From Paramarasmius palmivorus (Eukaryota > Basidiomycota > Agaricomycetes > Agaricales > Marasmiaceae), in NCBI GenBank assembly GCA_037176845.1, contig JAYKXP010000015.1:248001-312000 (forward strand): DNA of 64,000 nt, given 5' to 3'. Both the position numbers and the translations under genes were made by a program. This document shows positions 46,301 to 57,165 of the stretch, piece after piece. Each line of letters opens with the position of its first letter. The first letter of the stretch is position 1. A model generated the notes under the pieces. The model did no database searches. It was not told where the DNA came from and saw only the letters and a program-made list of their open reading frames with translations.

Positions 46301-49300
46301 AGCTTTAATCCTGAGCTTAAGGACTACAAAGAGAAATTCCGCCTTATATGTGCTAATCCTGTAGCATCAGCAAGGTTTTTTAACTATTTAGTGGAGATAT
46401 TTTTATGTGATATTCTAGGATATAATAGTAACTACCATGGTCTGTATGGTGACCATGAATCACATTATGGTGTAGTTGAACAACAAGGGAGACTGACTCT
46501 TCACCTTCACCTTCTTCTATGGATTAAAAATTCATTAAGTCCCAGTCAAATTAGAGAGAAACTTTTATCAAAAGCTAAGGATTTTGAAAAGAAGCTTATT
46601 TCATATCTAGATAGTGTTTTTGCTGGTCAATTTCTAGATAAATCTCTAGATGCAGTATCAACAGCTGTTAAAGCAGCTGAAGCGAGTCCTTCTTATCGTG
46701 ATCCAACTGAGACATTACCAGTTCCACCACCGGAAAGATGCAGTGCCAGTGGAAAATGTGAATGCAGTAGATGCCGTCCCTATGCTGAGTGGCTAGCAAA
46801 TTACCAGTCTACAGTCAATGACCTTATTCTCAAGACTAATCGCCACAAATGTAGACGTAACATCAACCGTGATGGATCAGTGAAGAAAAAACACCTTTAT
46901 AAAGGATGTCATGATAATAAATGGGGAAAATGCAGAGCTCGCTTTCCCAGATCTTTACATAAGTATACCAGTGTTGATAAAGACACAGGTGCAATAATCA
47001 TGAGAAAGGATGAAGAGTGGTTCAATACCTTTTCTTATCCATTAACATACTTTCTTCGATGTAATACTGATGTTACTTACTTGGGTTCAGGCACAGCCAT
47101 TAAATCAGTTGTTCTCTATGTCACAGATTATATAACTAAGGCTTCATTGAAGACACATGTTGTCTTTGATGCCATCTTGTCCATATTCTCAAAGAATGGT
47201 ACATTAATACATGGTACTAGTACAAGTGAGGAGAAAGCACGTAGCTTGCTCACAAAAACTGTGAATCTTTTAACCACAAAAATGGAATTTGGTGCACCTC
47301 TTATTTGCTCTTATCTGCTTGATATACCAGATCATTATACTAACCATCACTTTGTATCATTCTATTGGCAGCAATATGTAGCTCACGTACAGTCTGATTT
47401 GGCTGAAACGAATACCTTAATTCAGCCTGAGAAGGTAGCTTTATTACGCAGAGGTAAAAGGATAGTAGGTCTATCACCAGTGATGGATTACACTGACAGA
47501 CCTAAGGAAACAGTCCAGTATTGCTTATATGATTGGATTAGAGTAAGCCACCGAGTCACATATAAAACAGCTAAAAGTCGATTAAAGCCAGAGTCTAATA
47601 GCCCCTTTTCAGAGTCACTTAAAGATATAGTTATGGTGGACATTACTGACAACTGTTCTTCTGTTTCTCCAAGTAAACCTCTTCCTAAAGACCATTATAA
47701 ATATCTGTCTTCACATATACTTGCAGATACACATGTGGCACGCATACAAAAAGATAGTGATAAGCTAATTGTCAATTTCTGTGGTGCAACAATACCTAGG
47801 CGTGATCAAGGTGACTATGATTACTACTGCTGTGTCATGCTTACTTTATTTAAACCATGGAGGTCAGGTACAGATTTAAAGCTGCCAACTCAATCATGGT
47901 CAGCGGCGTTTAAAGAATATAAATTTACTAGCAGTCAAAGGCAGATTATGGATAATCTCATGATTAAATATGAATGTCTTGATGCACGTGATGACTACCA
48001 TGCCCAGATGCGAAAACAGAACCCTTCTTACAGCAGCTGGGATCCTTTGCTTGATGATCTTGATGATGAGTCAATACATGAATTAGATGTTAGTATAGAC
48101 TATCCCAATTTATTAGACCATCCTTCCTCTCCAAGTGATGACTTTGAATCTCCTGCAGTTCTAGCTCAATATACACATACTCACCGCAAGCATCTTCTAG
48201 AGAAACAGTCTATTCAAAGCATATTAAATGCCTGTAAATGGAATCAAACACTGCATTTAGAGAATGATTCAATGGACATTGATACTCTACCTACTCCTGC
48301 ATTCAGTGCAGTACACTGGAAAACTTTGGTACAGACAAAAAGAAAAGAAGTTCTTGAAAGTCGAGCTACTATGGTTCCAGCTGACAAGCGAGCAGCTTTT
48401 ATAACACGCCGGAACAATAAACATCACATTGATTTTAAGACTGATATAGTACAGATTATAGATAAGTCTTATTTTAGCCGATCATTTCGTGCAGCTCAAG
48501 ATCAGCATCATATTGATGATACTATCCAAGATTTTCAATTAAATGAAGAGCAATTACGTGCCTTTTGTCTCATTGCTAATCATGCTTTATGTCCAAATGC
48601 AGAGCAGCTTAAGATGTACATAGGTGGCATGGGTGGTACAGGAAAATCAACTGTTTTAAAAGCATTGATATCTTTCTTTGCCAAAAGAAATGAGAGTTAC
48701 AGACTATTAGTTGTTGCACCTACAGGAAGTGCTGCAGCACTATTAGGTGGGTCTACATATCATTCAGCATTTGGCATCAATGACTATACTGAATCCAGCA
48801 ACTTGCCATTAGTTCGTGAACGACTTATTGGTGTTGAATATGTGTTTTTCGATGAAGTTTCCATGTTGTCATCATGGGAGATGTACCGCATCAGCCGACA
48901 GCTATGTTTATGTTTACTTAATGATGAAGTTGCCTTTGGTGGTTTAAATATGATTTTTGCAGGTGACTTTGCTCAGCTTCCTCCACCACTTGGTGGAGAA
49001 AGTGTCTCACTTTATGGCAGGCAAATTGGAGCACTTCGCAGCACTGTAAAGCAGCAGGAAGAAGCTATAGGAAAGTCTTTGTGGCACCAAGTTACTACTG
49101 TAGTGATTCTACGTCAGAATATGAGGCAAAAATTACAAACTGATAATGATAATAAGTTTCGGACTGCCTTAGAGAATATGAGATATAAGAACTGTACTGC
49201 AGCTGACATTGCATTTCTCAGTTCACGTGTATCCTCTAATGTGCCTGGCTTGCCTTCAATAAGTGATCCTATGTTCCGTAATGAAGCTATTATTACAGCT

Positions 49301-51292
49301 CGTAATGTTCAGAAAGATGAGATCAATGACATTGGTTGTCTACGGTTTGCACAAGAAACAAAACAACCTCTTCAATATTTTTACAGTCAAGATATAATCA
49401 AGCCCACAGAAAAAGAGCGTGGGAGAAAAGATGGTGGTAAAAACTATATTAAGCTGCAGAAGATGACCTCTTCCTGGCAAGAGTATTTATGGACATTAGA
49501 CTCTAGTGCATCTGATACACTTGTTCCAGGTAAGGTTGGATTCTGTAAAGGTATGCCAGTAATTATAAGAAAGAATTTGGCGACTGAATTAAATATAACT
49601 CGTGGTCAGGAAGGTACAGTGTATGGATGGACTAGTCATGGTCCATCTGATAGACAGCATTTAGATGTCTTATTTGTTAGACTAAAAAATCCTCCTTCTG
49701 AAATCTCTATTCCTGGTTTACCTGTAAATGTAGTACCAATTACACCTACCTCGGAGTATGCACTTATCAAGATGCCATATGGCAAAGGAGATATATTAAA
49801 GGTATATAGAACACAAATTGATGTTCTTCCATGCTTTGCCATGACTGACTTTTCATCTCAAGGTAAAACCCGACCACGTAATCCAGTACATCTTAACAAC
49901 TGCCGAGACTTTCATGGTTATTATACAGCACTATCAAGGAGCTCTACAGCAGATGGAACAGTCATATTACAAGATTTTGACCCTAATCAGATTCGAGGTG
50001 GATTAAGAGGCTCAGCACTGCGACAAGAATATAGAGAACTAGAAGTATTAGATGAGATTACAAAAAGGAGATATAATGGTATATTATCACCACAAGTAAT
50101 TGGAACAACTAGGAATTCATTAATCAAGTCATTTCGTGCTATAGTAGGTGAAGCATATACACCTCCTAATTTAGCTCAGTCTTTGAAATGGAGCTTGGCT
50201 GATCCTTTGGTGGAGATTGATCTTGATGATATTAAATGGCAGATTATATCACATGCTAAAGCAAAGCAATCAGAGCTAGAATATAACAGGGAGCTCATGA
50301 CTCTTACACAACCATTATACTTTCCAGAGGTGCCTAGTAGTCAGATTCAGCAAGGGTCAAGCAAAAAAAGAAAGAGTTCTGTGAATACATTATCAAACAA
50401 CTGGTCTGGCAGTAAGCGACCACGCCTGCCTGTATCAAATATAGGTGTTCAATCAAATATAGCTTCAATCACAGCACCAGTCTGGAATAACAACAGCTGT
50501 GCTTATGATGCTTTAATTGCAATTTTATGGCCATTTTGGTATAACAACCAAGCAGCCTGGGCACAGTATACTACTATAAATTCTAATCCCATCCTTTTAT
50601 ACCTTACATCTCTGTTCAAGTCAGCTTATACCAATGCTATATCTATCACCGATGCAAGAAATATGTTCAGGCTTTATGTTATAGGACAACATCCCGACAT
50701 CTTTGCTCTAGGTGCATATGCATCTGTGTATGAACTTATTGAAGCTACTTTGAAGACAAGTTCACCTATTAATGATAAATGTAGTCAATGTCAGCGTGTA
50801 TTAGAAGATACTAATGTTTCACAGGAAAACAATATCTATTCCCAGCACAATGATATAATACACTCAGTGGCAGAATTGGCTCATAGATACACTTCACACA
50901 GGCTTACAGGCCAGATCCCAGTCTGTGATGCATGTGTCTCTACCATAAGTTTGCCATCACTGATTTCCCTGCTTCCTTTACTTATCTCATTTGAGTTACG
51001 AGAAGCTGGACCAAACAGACACATACCTTACATTGATACCAAAGTATCAGTGGAAGTTGCAGGCCATCACCATGAGTATGTTCTGATAGGTGTGGTATAT
51101 TTTAATGGCAATCATTTTACTGTTCGGGTTCTTGACCAGAATCAAGCTGTATGGTTTCATGATGGTATGCTCTCTAATAATCAGCAACAAAGTAAGTATA
51201 CTTTTAACAAAGATCTGAATACTGGGAATCTAGATCTCACAAAGTCAAGGGGCTATAAGGCCAAGTATGCAATATATAGCAAAAATCACTAG
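43367..51292 (+). CDS. Helitron Rep/helicase with C-terminal cysteine-protease-like domain
   Basis: One open frame of 2641 codons. Roughly codons 1-385 are GC-rich and unrecognised; the initiator is uncertain. From about 400 the domains in order are: HVLPASHQFLCNANC; a SAP-like helix (LRERQNAAKLHGAVRSSKL, about 420-440); Cys/His clusters (CHQCTCH, CAVCGQ, CITCRA); the Helitron N-terminal domain with APSWYITIAPAEKHPL; the HUH motif LHLHLLLW (His 1046 and 1048); and the two-Tyr motif YVTDYITK (Tyr 1251 and 1255). A PIF1-type helicase follows: Walker A GGMGGTGKST from about 1753, FDEVSM from 1828, AGDFAQLPPP, LRQNMRQ and YYTALSRSS at about 2185. After a basic linker, a peptidase-like domain carries NNSCAYDAL (Cys 2378) and GNHFTVRVL (His 2583) with VWFHDG. 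All catalytic residues are present and there is no premature stop, so it may be active. Confidence 0.93.
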   Translation: MAPVRLIYHTYVRTYLLTERLYPVFLASLSIQLSIAQDVGSASTEVSSVESICSCFRQLPCSTVAEQTSIPVAPRENVIPSNTSRAVETHILSDYLFSSQFTRACRTQTWFAVPIESKSQLQSIFRSPTFPLLPRSPPILCNDNESSLFPQPRPPKLRVNVPNVSRFGRCARATLTLFSTLFDHMTTRVSLYLSSSREHPVTTSMNLCISCVSAASCIAVTEAFYRWNKRVELLLLTLFMRRGEIRKHDFYALLVRCTLTECSDRTSPILPRYPCHALPITFGFMATGRRILDPLSARLLLKTSNLYCCHLGATLLSMVRMISGYCDKVYEVPLGTPKGPCNVYGQRHNEPVIGGGRRPLVPFDMFKSHVLPASHQFLCNANCRFHFVAHIAGKDMNAHDTKDRVFVNLLVQNFFPYMNLRERQNAAKLHGAVRSSKLNTARLKELMNEHVCHQCTCHITVLSIDHCNECPSLQVKTAKNDRSFDFPPEPLDQSLTDVILRNACNKVQPNVFEEAGCAVCGQLTRLAHLVPIRHVKGLLRVLDVSGITRQARKSILDPIREISGPVLLPQCDSVCITCRAALSKGKVPRMALATGLWLGDVPIELQKLGYVEKLLVARVRHTAVFVRVATGGRKMKANAMAFEAPIPKVYNILPPPKEDIDEILAILFTGPTQPTAEDYLRTPFLVRRNVVKEALKWLILNHVDYSDIQISDSHLLQYDEQLPPCSVIWREAESNKMHESEAVNDNEDEDGTEEGQCTFTVHGLTSSQLSGKTLSEITGLATQYFNNGGKVLAIGRKSTSESIWKNPTLYSRMFPWLFPYGLGGLGSVKLSESLHIRHLLMYCDKRFQLDANFPIVAFSHQQVKAATQAGWLLADRASFSTVANRILSLNQSVLQSLANRLANGEKVVPNTPEEIACFKTISDLDRVAGKVSGSTTSKKYMRNEVWSLIAHKGAPSWYITIAPAEKHPLCLYLAGHEISFNPELKDYKEKFRLICANPVASARFFNYLVEIFLCDILGYNSNYHGLYGDHESHYGVVEQQGRLTLHLHLLLWIKNSLSPSQIREKLLSKAKDFEKKLISYLDSVFAGQFLDKSLDAVSTAVKAAEASPSYRDPTETLPVPPPERCSASGKCECSRCRPYAEWLANYQSTVNDLILKTNRHKCRRNINRDGSVKKKHLYKGCHDNKWGKCRARFPRSLHKYTSVDKDTGAIIMRKDEEWFNTFSYPLTYFLRCNTDVTYLGSGTAIKSVVLYVTDYITKASLKTHVVFDAILSIFSKNGTLIHGTSTSEEKARSLLTKTVNLLTTKMEFGAPLICSYLLDIPDHYTNHHFVSFYWQQYVAHVQSDLAETNTLIQPEKVALLRRGKRIVGLSPVMDYTDRPKETVQYCLYDWIRVSHRVTYKTAKSRLKPESNSPFSESLKDIVMVDITDNCSSVSPSKPLPKDHYKYLSSHILADTHVARIQKDSDKLIVNFCGATIPRRDQGDYDYYCCVMLTLFKPWRSGTDLKLPTQSWSAAFKEYKFTSSQRQIMDNLMIKYECLDARDDYHAQMRKQNPSYSSWDPLLDDLDDESIHELDVSIDYPNLLDHPSSPSDDFESPAVLAQYTHTHRKHLLEKQSIQSILNACKWNQTLHLENDSMDIDTLPTPAFSAVHWKTLVQTKRKEVLESRATMVPADKRAAFITRRNNKHHIDFKTDIVQIIDKSYFSRSFRAAQDQHHIDDTIQDFQLNEEQLRAFCLIANHALCPNAEQLKMYIGGMGGTGKSTVLKALISFFAKRNESYRLLVVAPTGSAAALLGGSTYHSAFGINDYTESSNLPLVRERLIGVEYVFFDEVSMLSSWEMYRISRQLCLCLLNDEVAFGGLNMIFAGDFAQLPPPLGGESVSLYGRQIGALRSTVKQQEEAIGKSLWHQVTTVVILRQNMRQKLQTDNDNKFRTALENMRYKNCTAADIAFLSSRVSSNVPGLPSISDPMFRNEAIITARNVQKDEINDIGCLRFAQETKQPLQYFYSQDIIKPTEKERGRKDGGKNYIKLQKMTSSWQEYLWTLDSSASDTLVPGKVGFCKGMPVIIRKNLATELNITRGQEGTVYGWTSHGPSDRQHLDVLFVRLKNPPSEISIPGLPVNVVPITPTSEYALIKMPYGKGDILKVYRTQIDVLPCFAMTDFSSQGKTRPRNPVHLNNCRDFHGYYTALSRSSTADGTVILQDFDPNQIRGGLRGSALRQEYRELEVLDEITKRRYNGILSPQVIGTTRNSLIKSFRAIVGEAYTPPNLAQSLKWSLADPLVEIDLDDIKWQIISHAKAKQSELEYNRELMTLTQPLYFPEVPSSQIQQGSSKKRKSSVNTLSNNWSGSKRPRLPVSNIGVQSNIASITAPVWNNNSCAYDALIAILWPFWYNNQAAWAQYTTINSNPILLYLTSLFKSAYTNAISITDARNMFRLYVIGQHPDIFALGAYASVYELIEATLKTSSPINDKCSQCQRVLEDTNVSQENNIYSQHNDIIHSVAELAHRYTSHRLTGQIPVCDACVSTISLPSLISLLPLLISFELREAGPNRHIPYIDTKVSVEVAGHHHEYVLIGVVYFNGNHFTVRVLDQNQAVWFHDGMLSNNQQQSKYTFNKDLNTGNLDLTKSRGYKAKYAIYSKNH
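43367..51292 (+). mobile_element. Helitron (rolling-circle transposon), termini not located
   Basis: Defined by the Rep/helicase it encodes. The sequence from about 44.5 kb to 51.3 kb is clearly AT-rich in codon choice (many ATA, AAT, TTA), unlike the genes on either side, which supports recent acquisition or a different mutational history. I looked for the expected TC start and a hairpin followed by CTRR at the right end. Several CTAG(T) sites occur between 51300 and 51700, but none has a convincing hairpin, so the borders given are those of the open frame only. Confidence 0.8.
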
Positions 51293-51833
51293 AGGAGCAT
51301 TAACAGACAACCACTAGCCACTGTAGTTTCAAATCCAAAGTTGTCTGCCCTGGTATAATCTTGCTTGTCAGTCAAACCCTTCCAGAAAAGTAAGGGTCAA
51401 TTGAAACCTGGACCTGGACCAGACCTTTAGGCTGGAAGCAAGTCCCAAACACTCCCTTGTACAGAAGACGATCCCCAGCCAAAAGTAATCAGGTAGCTGG
51501 AGGCTGGCGGGATATTGGTGGGTAATATGGGTAAATGCTTGCTCTCAGGGGTATATGGCGGTACGGGGAACAAGGAATAATGAAACAGAGGAAGCTCATT
51601 AAACAGTCAGACAGACGTGACTTGACAAAGAACACAAGCTTCCTGAGTTTGGGAGACGCATTTCCTCCTAGTGGCTGTGTACGTGCGTCGCTAGTGACAC
51701 GTTCACGGTCCGCCGCTGGCCCGCATTCCACATTTGATGAATCTGGCGCTTTCGCAGCTCCAGTATTGACATGGACATGTCAAACCTCGTGTTTATAAAT
51801 ATTACCTAATGACTGTATCTGCATAATAAACTG
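51293..51833. other. Right flank of the Helitron open frame
   Basis: No gene. Contains GC-rich short inverted and direct repeats (for example CCAGCC near 51475 with GGCTGG near 51502, and CCTGGACCTGGACC near 51405). The right terminus of the element probably lies here. Confidence 0.4.
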
Positions 51834-53775
51834 CTACTCTATCATTGAGAGGGAAGTAAGGCGTAAGGAATACTGCGACTCGAATCTCTCCGCAAAAGCC
51901 CACTTAAAAGTCATACAATGATCGTAAGCTAAGGTAAAACAGTCCGTTTTTCCAAACCTATACTTCTTTCTGCTTAAAACGGCCTCGATACCTTCGGTGA
52001 CAGTCCTCGTTCGTAGTTCCGTTAGGCGAAGCACCTTCTCTGTAATCAGACCTACCGTTTTCGATGGATGGCACGCTATGCGGGATGCTATGATAAGCGA
52101 GACGCATTGCTGAACCAAGAAAGAAGACCACATGTCCTTTACCGAAATAGAAGCTGGAGAATCGACGTGATAAACAGTAAGGGAGGATTCAAGGAGGTCC
52201 AACATTTCGTTGATCCGATGTGGACACTGTTGATGTGTCGTCTGGGTTTCTCGCCGAGGTTGTTCGTAGTGGGCGCGACCGAAAGATAGCACGTCGTCCA
52301 GACCAAAAATAGCGAAGAGGGAGAACAGTTGCAATAAACCAGACAAAGTGGTGACGTCAGGAAAGTGGTGATGCCTGCCAACGGGGGACGAACACATGGA
52401 AAAGAAGTCGTTTGAACGGTATATAACGCTGTCGTGAAGGTAAAGCAGCATCAAGAGAAGTGCTTCCCGACCACGCGGACCAATGACATCGTCGCCTCCA
52501 ATCCTAAATCCTTGTCTGAGGAGCGACCAAAACGTATGTTCCATGGTTTGTATAGAATAGAAGTAGGTCCGACAGCCGACGGTCGGTTCAAGTACGAAAA
52601 TGTGATGAGGAATATCGCCTCTAAGGATGCTGTAAAGCTGAATGAGCGATCTGGACAAACACAGAACAAAAGAAATATAACGAACATACGATCCCCGCTC
52701 TGCACCAGCAATCCCAGGACGTCTGGTTGATTATCTAATGTCATGCGGTTCTCTACTTGGAATGTAGCTGAACGAGCAGCGGCATGCAGGTCCTCGCTAT
52801 CTACGCCCGCGAATACCAGCACAGCACCGGAAGATATCTCGAAATCCATATTCAACCCATCCGGTACTGCATCACAGAAGAGGGACACGTTCCCAGATGC
52901 AACGAAATACCATTTTGAGCATGTAGTATTCATTTCTGGGAGTAGGCGACCCGGCAGCCTAGTTCGAAGGCTACGCCAAGCATAGAGGCTCGTGGATAGA
53001 GTAAGCATCGAACGCTCCACGGTGTCGCCAGGAAGATATGGAAAACATATGATCTTGCCGCGTTCTCTTTCGTGGATCTGGAATACGAAGTCTGTGAGGC
53101 TAGCCTGCACGAAAGCGTCTTCTAACTTCAAACCGCTATCTTGAAGTGATCCATCTAGCATCACAACCAGTCAGACATAGTCAAAGGATTCATATTCGCG
53201 AGCATACCGATTGCCAAATGTTTCGCCCAGAACGGCCCTATCTTCGCTATGTTCACTTCGCAGTCAAGATCTGTACTAGGAGACAGCCTTCGCCCCGATA
53301 CAAATATCAAATCCTCTTGTAATACTGATGCCAGCTTCCCTGTATGGAGCAACTCGAAGTATTTTTCGAGCGAGCAACAGCAAACCTGGAATACGGCTGT
53401 CCCGGTCAATGCAACGAGAAGCTTGTGTGTCAACTCGGTAACATCCTCTTCCAGCGGACGAAAGATCGTGAATAGCTCTTCGTTGCCGTTATCCAGTTGG
53501 AAGTTATTTGCTCTAGACAGAGAGAAATGAAATTTTTGAACTTCTGAGGGCTCCTTTCCAGTACAACGAGCATTAGCGACGTCAAAGACCGATCCATTGC
53601 ATACGCACGTAAAAAGACGGCCAATACGCATAAGGTCTTCCGTCAGGAGAAACGAGGAAACATGGATCTCCATTGAATCGCTGCAGAGAGGACTTGGTAG
53701 GTCTACTTCAACGAGACAAACACAAAGCACTCACACGTTTCCACGTTCTAGGCCGTAGAGTAGGGCCGACTCCAT
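51834..53775 (-). CDS. Hypothetical protein, about 600 residues
   Basis: Unrecognised. It starts MESALLYGLERGN (ATG 53775). A strong intron (GTGAGT..CTGCAG) joins it in phase to DSMEIHVSSFLLTEDLMRIG. The long exon VCNGSVFDVANARCTGKEPS to PFWAKHLAIG follows, then after a GTATGC intron LKLEDAFVQASLTDFVFQIH to VLGLLVQSGDR. The last exon is ISLIQLYSILRGDIPHHIFV to LRLTSLSMIE (stop at 51834). The last join requires an intron of about 35 nt with a GTTCGT donor. Overall it is helical and hydrophobic-patterned, with no signal peptide. Only 22 nt separate it from the preceding model, so the two may form a single gene. No function is assigned. Confidence 0.6.
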
Positions 53776-53797
53776 ATTGAGAAGGGAACTAAGGAGA

Positions 53798-55930
53798 CTA
53801 ATATTGAGCCACGACAATCCAGGTCGTAGACGCGGGACATACTGAGTCATGCGACTCCGACCTTGAACTCGGAATCAAGCTACAAGATTCATCACCGCGA
53901 TGGCTCTCCCATCCGTTATATCTGACAGGATATAGAGCTTGACCAGGACGATCTCTGGGCCGCAAAGAAACCATTTCTGTGGATCGATAATCGCCGATCT
54001 CAGCGCTAGAAGTGGACCCTGAATCTGTGGATAGGGACCTCAAAGAATGCATATTGAACTGCTCGACGACTGGGCCGTTCCGTGTCGGCGTCCATCGACC
54101 AAGCTCAAAGTCGGACCCTGACTCGACATCTTCGAAGGATCGAGTATGGGTATCTTTGGCAGTATCAACCGCATGGACAGTCCCAGAGACCGGACTGGGA
54201 TCCCATAATTCGGGCGTTAATATCGCCGAAAGATCAAGGGCCGCGCCATCTCCCCGTCGAGGTGCTTTTGTTTTGGCTGCTTGATGTAAGTATTAGCTCA
54301 GAAAGACGATGAGACATGAACTCACCTGTGACACCAGCTTTGATGATCCTTTCCTTGCTATTAGTCGAAGGAAGTTTTGCGGTGTTTTCCACCGTCAAGG
54401 TGATGAATTGACGCGAAATCCGAGACGAGACATAATCTAAGGCTACAGGCATGTCCGCCTTGACGCCCCGAGCTTATGACTCAATTGAATACGTGAGCAT
54501 GTCTTCAGGAACGAAACACTTACCTGGGCAAAAAAAATCTTGCTCATTAACGGCAAGGGGGAGAAGAGGTACAGCATCCCGTACAAAACACTTCAGTGCG
54601 TCTATAGCCGATAAAGCGCCCCTAGCCACGTTGAATAGCTGTCGCCACAACATATATTCGATAGTCCGGAGAATACGAGGTCTCTCTGTTCCATAATGAT
54701 ACCAAGCCTTGAACAAGAACGAACGGAAAGAATAAGCATCACATCATGGAAACAGAGACAGATTATACCCTTAACATGTCTATCCGTGGCAGATTGTTGG
54801 ACATAGGAGTAACATCGCATATCAGAACTAACGGAGACACCGTCAAGGCAAGATACAATGCTTGTCTCAACCGCGTGATCGACGGCAAACTGGACCCGAC
54901 TTCACACTGTATGCCTTCTTTGTCAGCTGCCCTAGGTGAGTATTAGCTAACTTGTACCGAAGATTGGATATCGAACGTCTTACTTTTGTAGACACAAAAC
55001 CAGGCTATTCCAAGTAGGAGGAAAGTCGTAGTGGCCCTACAGAGGTTAGTCAGCGACGAAGGATACCAATGGGAGTATATTAACCTGGAGGATATGGTTG
55101 ATAAAGAACGAGGCCGACTCTATGTTGTGTAGTGTCTTCAGGAGATGGAGATTGGTGTCCTTTCTACTCAAAGCACCGAGCAAACGTATGGCGGTATCTA
55201 CAAGTCGACGGGAACTAGTCATTTGAAGGTCTAGAGGATGCACAGCGAGGCTAGGGGCCGGTCCACAGGAGCTCAAGAGCACTTCCATATTTAGAATGAT
55301 ACGTGGCCAGCCTTGTCTATCAGTAAGGGTCCGAATTCCCCTCTGTAAGAAAAACATATATAAGCACATTTCTACCATTCGGAAAGGGGACAGGCCAGTA
55401 GCATACCAGTTTACCGGATTGACCTTCGAATTGAGTCTTTGGTACATGCCTAGTAGACGTATTTCTGCTCCCACTGGAAAACGAAGCTTGACACGCAGTG
55501 TCCAACTCGACAGCCATCGCGACGTCTAGGAACCGGAGACAAAAAAGCAGACCGGGAAGCGGTTCAGCCGATTTCTGATTTGGCAGAAGGGTGGCCCGGT
55601 TACGCATTATTTCTTGATAGATCTCGTTGACGCTGGCTTCACGGGATGCCAGAAGAAGCGAATCCTTGGCTTTCTGGTCGTCGGTATAACAAGTATAAGC
55701 CGTTGCACAATTGGATGATATATATTACTCACCTGTAGCTCTTCGACAGGAAACTGCGCTCGATGTTGTGACATACGAATGATATCTGTGAACCAAGGCA
55801 TTTTCTGGACCAACGGTTGATTCCAAAGACAGTCGTCGTGGTTCAGATTAACGTGAACATCCCGGGAGGAAGAGACCGTGGAAGAGGGAGTCTCGCTAGA
55901 CTGTCTGCCCGCCATAGGCGAAGACGACAC
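53798..55930 (-). CDS. Hypothetical protein, about 600 residues
   Basis: Unrecognised. It starts MSSSPMAGRQSSETPSSTVS (ATG 55930), then KAKDSLLLASREASVNEIYQ, LRVKLRFPVGAEIRLLGMYQ, RTLTDRQGWPRIILNMEVLL, RLRQALYLALTVSPLVLICD and YMLWRQLFNVARGALSAIDA. A disordered acidic/Ser-rich tail follows (SFEDVESGSDFELGRWTP, SLSTDSGSTSSAEIGDY). The N-terminal two thirds look like a helical repeat protein. Between the FLDVAMAVELDT and LRVKLRFP segments the frame changes, which needs an intron of about 37 nt or reflects a frameshift. The stop at 53798 is reached by reading through a GTATGT site; splicing there would extend the protein (FPSQYGVGPTLRPRTWK) towards the next gene. No function is assigned. Confidence 0.6.
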
Positions 55931-56052
55931 CTAGACTTATGTAGCCTATGGACAAGTAATCGCTCGTAGCGGTGACAAATGAAGGTAGGAGAAAGAACGG
56001 TGATGCGTGATTATAAGCCGTCACGGGACATTACATAAAACAAAGTAAGAAC

Positions 56053-57165
56053 CTAGATTTTATCGTCACGTAAGGTACCTCCGGGCCTCCTATTCGAGCA
56101 TATGTCGGAGGTGCCATGAGTCCTAATCAATGCGGCTCGCATATCAGCATAAAAAACAGACAGCTCGGAAAACGGGAACGAAGATGGTAGAGAGAACGAT
56201 CTGATGCTCTTAACGGCATCCAAAGGATGGTCTTGTGTAGAGCGAGGAGTGTAATAAACGATACGAGTAGGCGCCAATGTAGCTTCAGTCGAACTTTCCT
56301 CGCGAGGGACGTCCTCCAGTTTGAAAAGCAACTCGAAAGGAAATCCTAAGAAACATTAGACTGAAGTGCAGACTGAAAATACAGCTTATACGCACGCCAT
56401 CCAACACCTTGCCTATTGATGCCCGTTGCTGTACAAGACGCCCGATATTCCACGCATTCTCGATTAAAGTCCAATGTTTCCAACCGGCTGATACTCAATC
56501 CGGATAGCTGAACCAACAGAGTCAATGTTAACTGTGTGATCCCATCCAACTTTTCTTCCCAATCTTGAACATACATGAGCAAGGTCGCTTCTGATCCTCA
56601 ACCAGGAAAAAGCATACCATTTGGCCCAAAGATGGAAGGCAAAGCATGTTTGTGTGGAGGTACCTTTCTAAATTGCTTCTCAACCACCATCCTGGCACGC
56701 GAAATCAGCTTGGTCGTGTATAATGGACAGAGGTACGCACTGAGAACTCATTTGAGTTCCTCGCCGAGGTGTCGCCGCGTTAATCTGAGTCAGTAGCGTG
56801 GTCAAACGACGAATGGCCTCGTCCTTCACTAACAAACTGATCAATAACATAAATGGACCTAGATGCTAATACACACCGGCAAGCATTTCTTCATATTTGT
56901 CCGAGAGGACTCTTAAATCTCGTACATGCTCAAGAGCCCCATCCGATGGATCCGGGAGCGACGCCTGATTTGTCTCCAACTGACTCTGAAGACAAGGTCT
57001 CGTTAGCAATGTCCAGCACTGAGTGCCGTGTACGCACCAAATCCGTCCTGCACGAAGAAAACGACGGAAAACTCATGGGTTGAAAGGGTGCGGGATAGAT
57101 GATGAACGTAGCAGTTTTGTACTGTACACGTTTTTCGGCGCCTTTCCCAAGATAGAGTTAACCAT
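56053..57165 (-). CDS. Hypothetical protein, about 300 residues
   Basis: Unrecognised. The proposed start at ATG 57165 reads MVNSILGKAPKNVYSTKLLR. Then come exons LETNQASLPDPSDGALEHVR followed by DLRVLSDKYEEMLA, VKDEAIRRLTTLLTQINAAT, CPLYTTKLISRARMVVEKQF, DWEEKLDGITQLTLTLLVQL and FPFELLFKLEDVPREESSTE, ending GGTLRDDKI at 56053. Donors and acceptors such as G|GTATGC..TTCAAG and C|GTGCGT..TTCTTAG join in phase. The N-terminal segment has a coiled-coil-like helical character. No motif identifies it. The first exon is the least certain. Confidence 0.5.

Noticed and set aside
51293..51720. Candidate Helitron right end (CTAGT sites near 51670 and 51690)
   Set aside because: No convincing hairpin 10-12 nt upstream; border left undefined.
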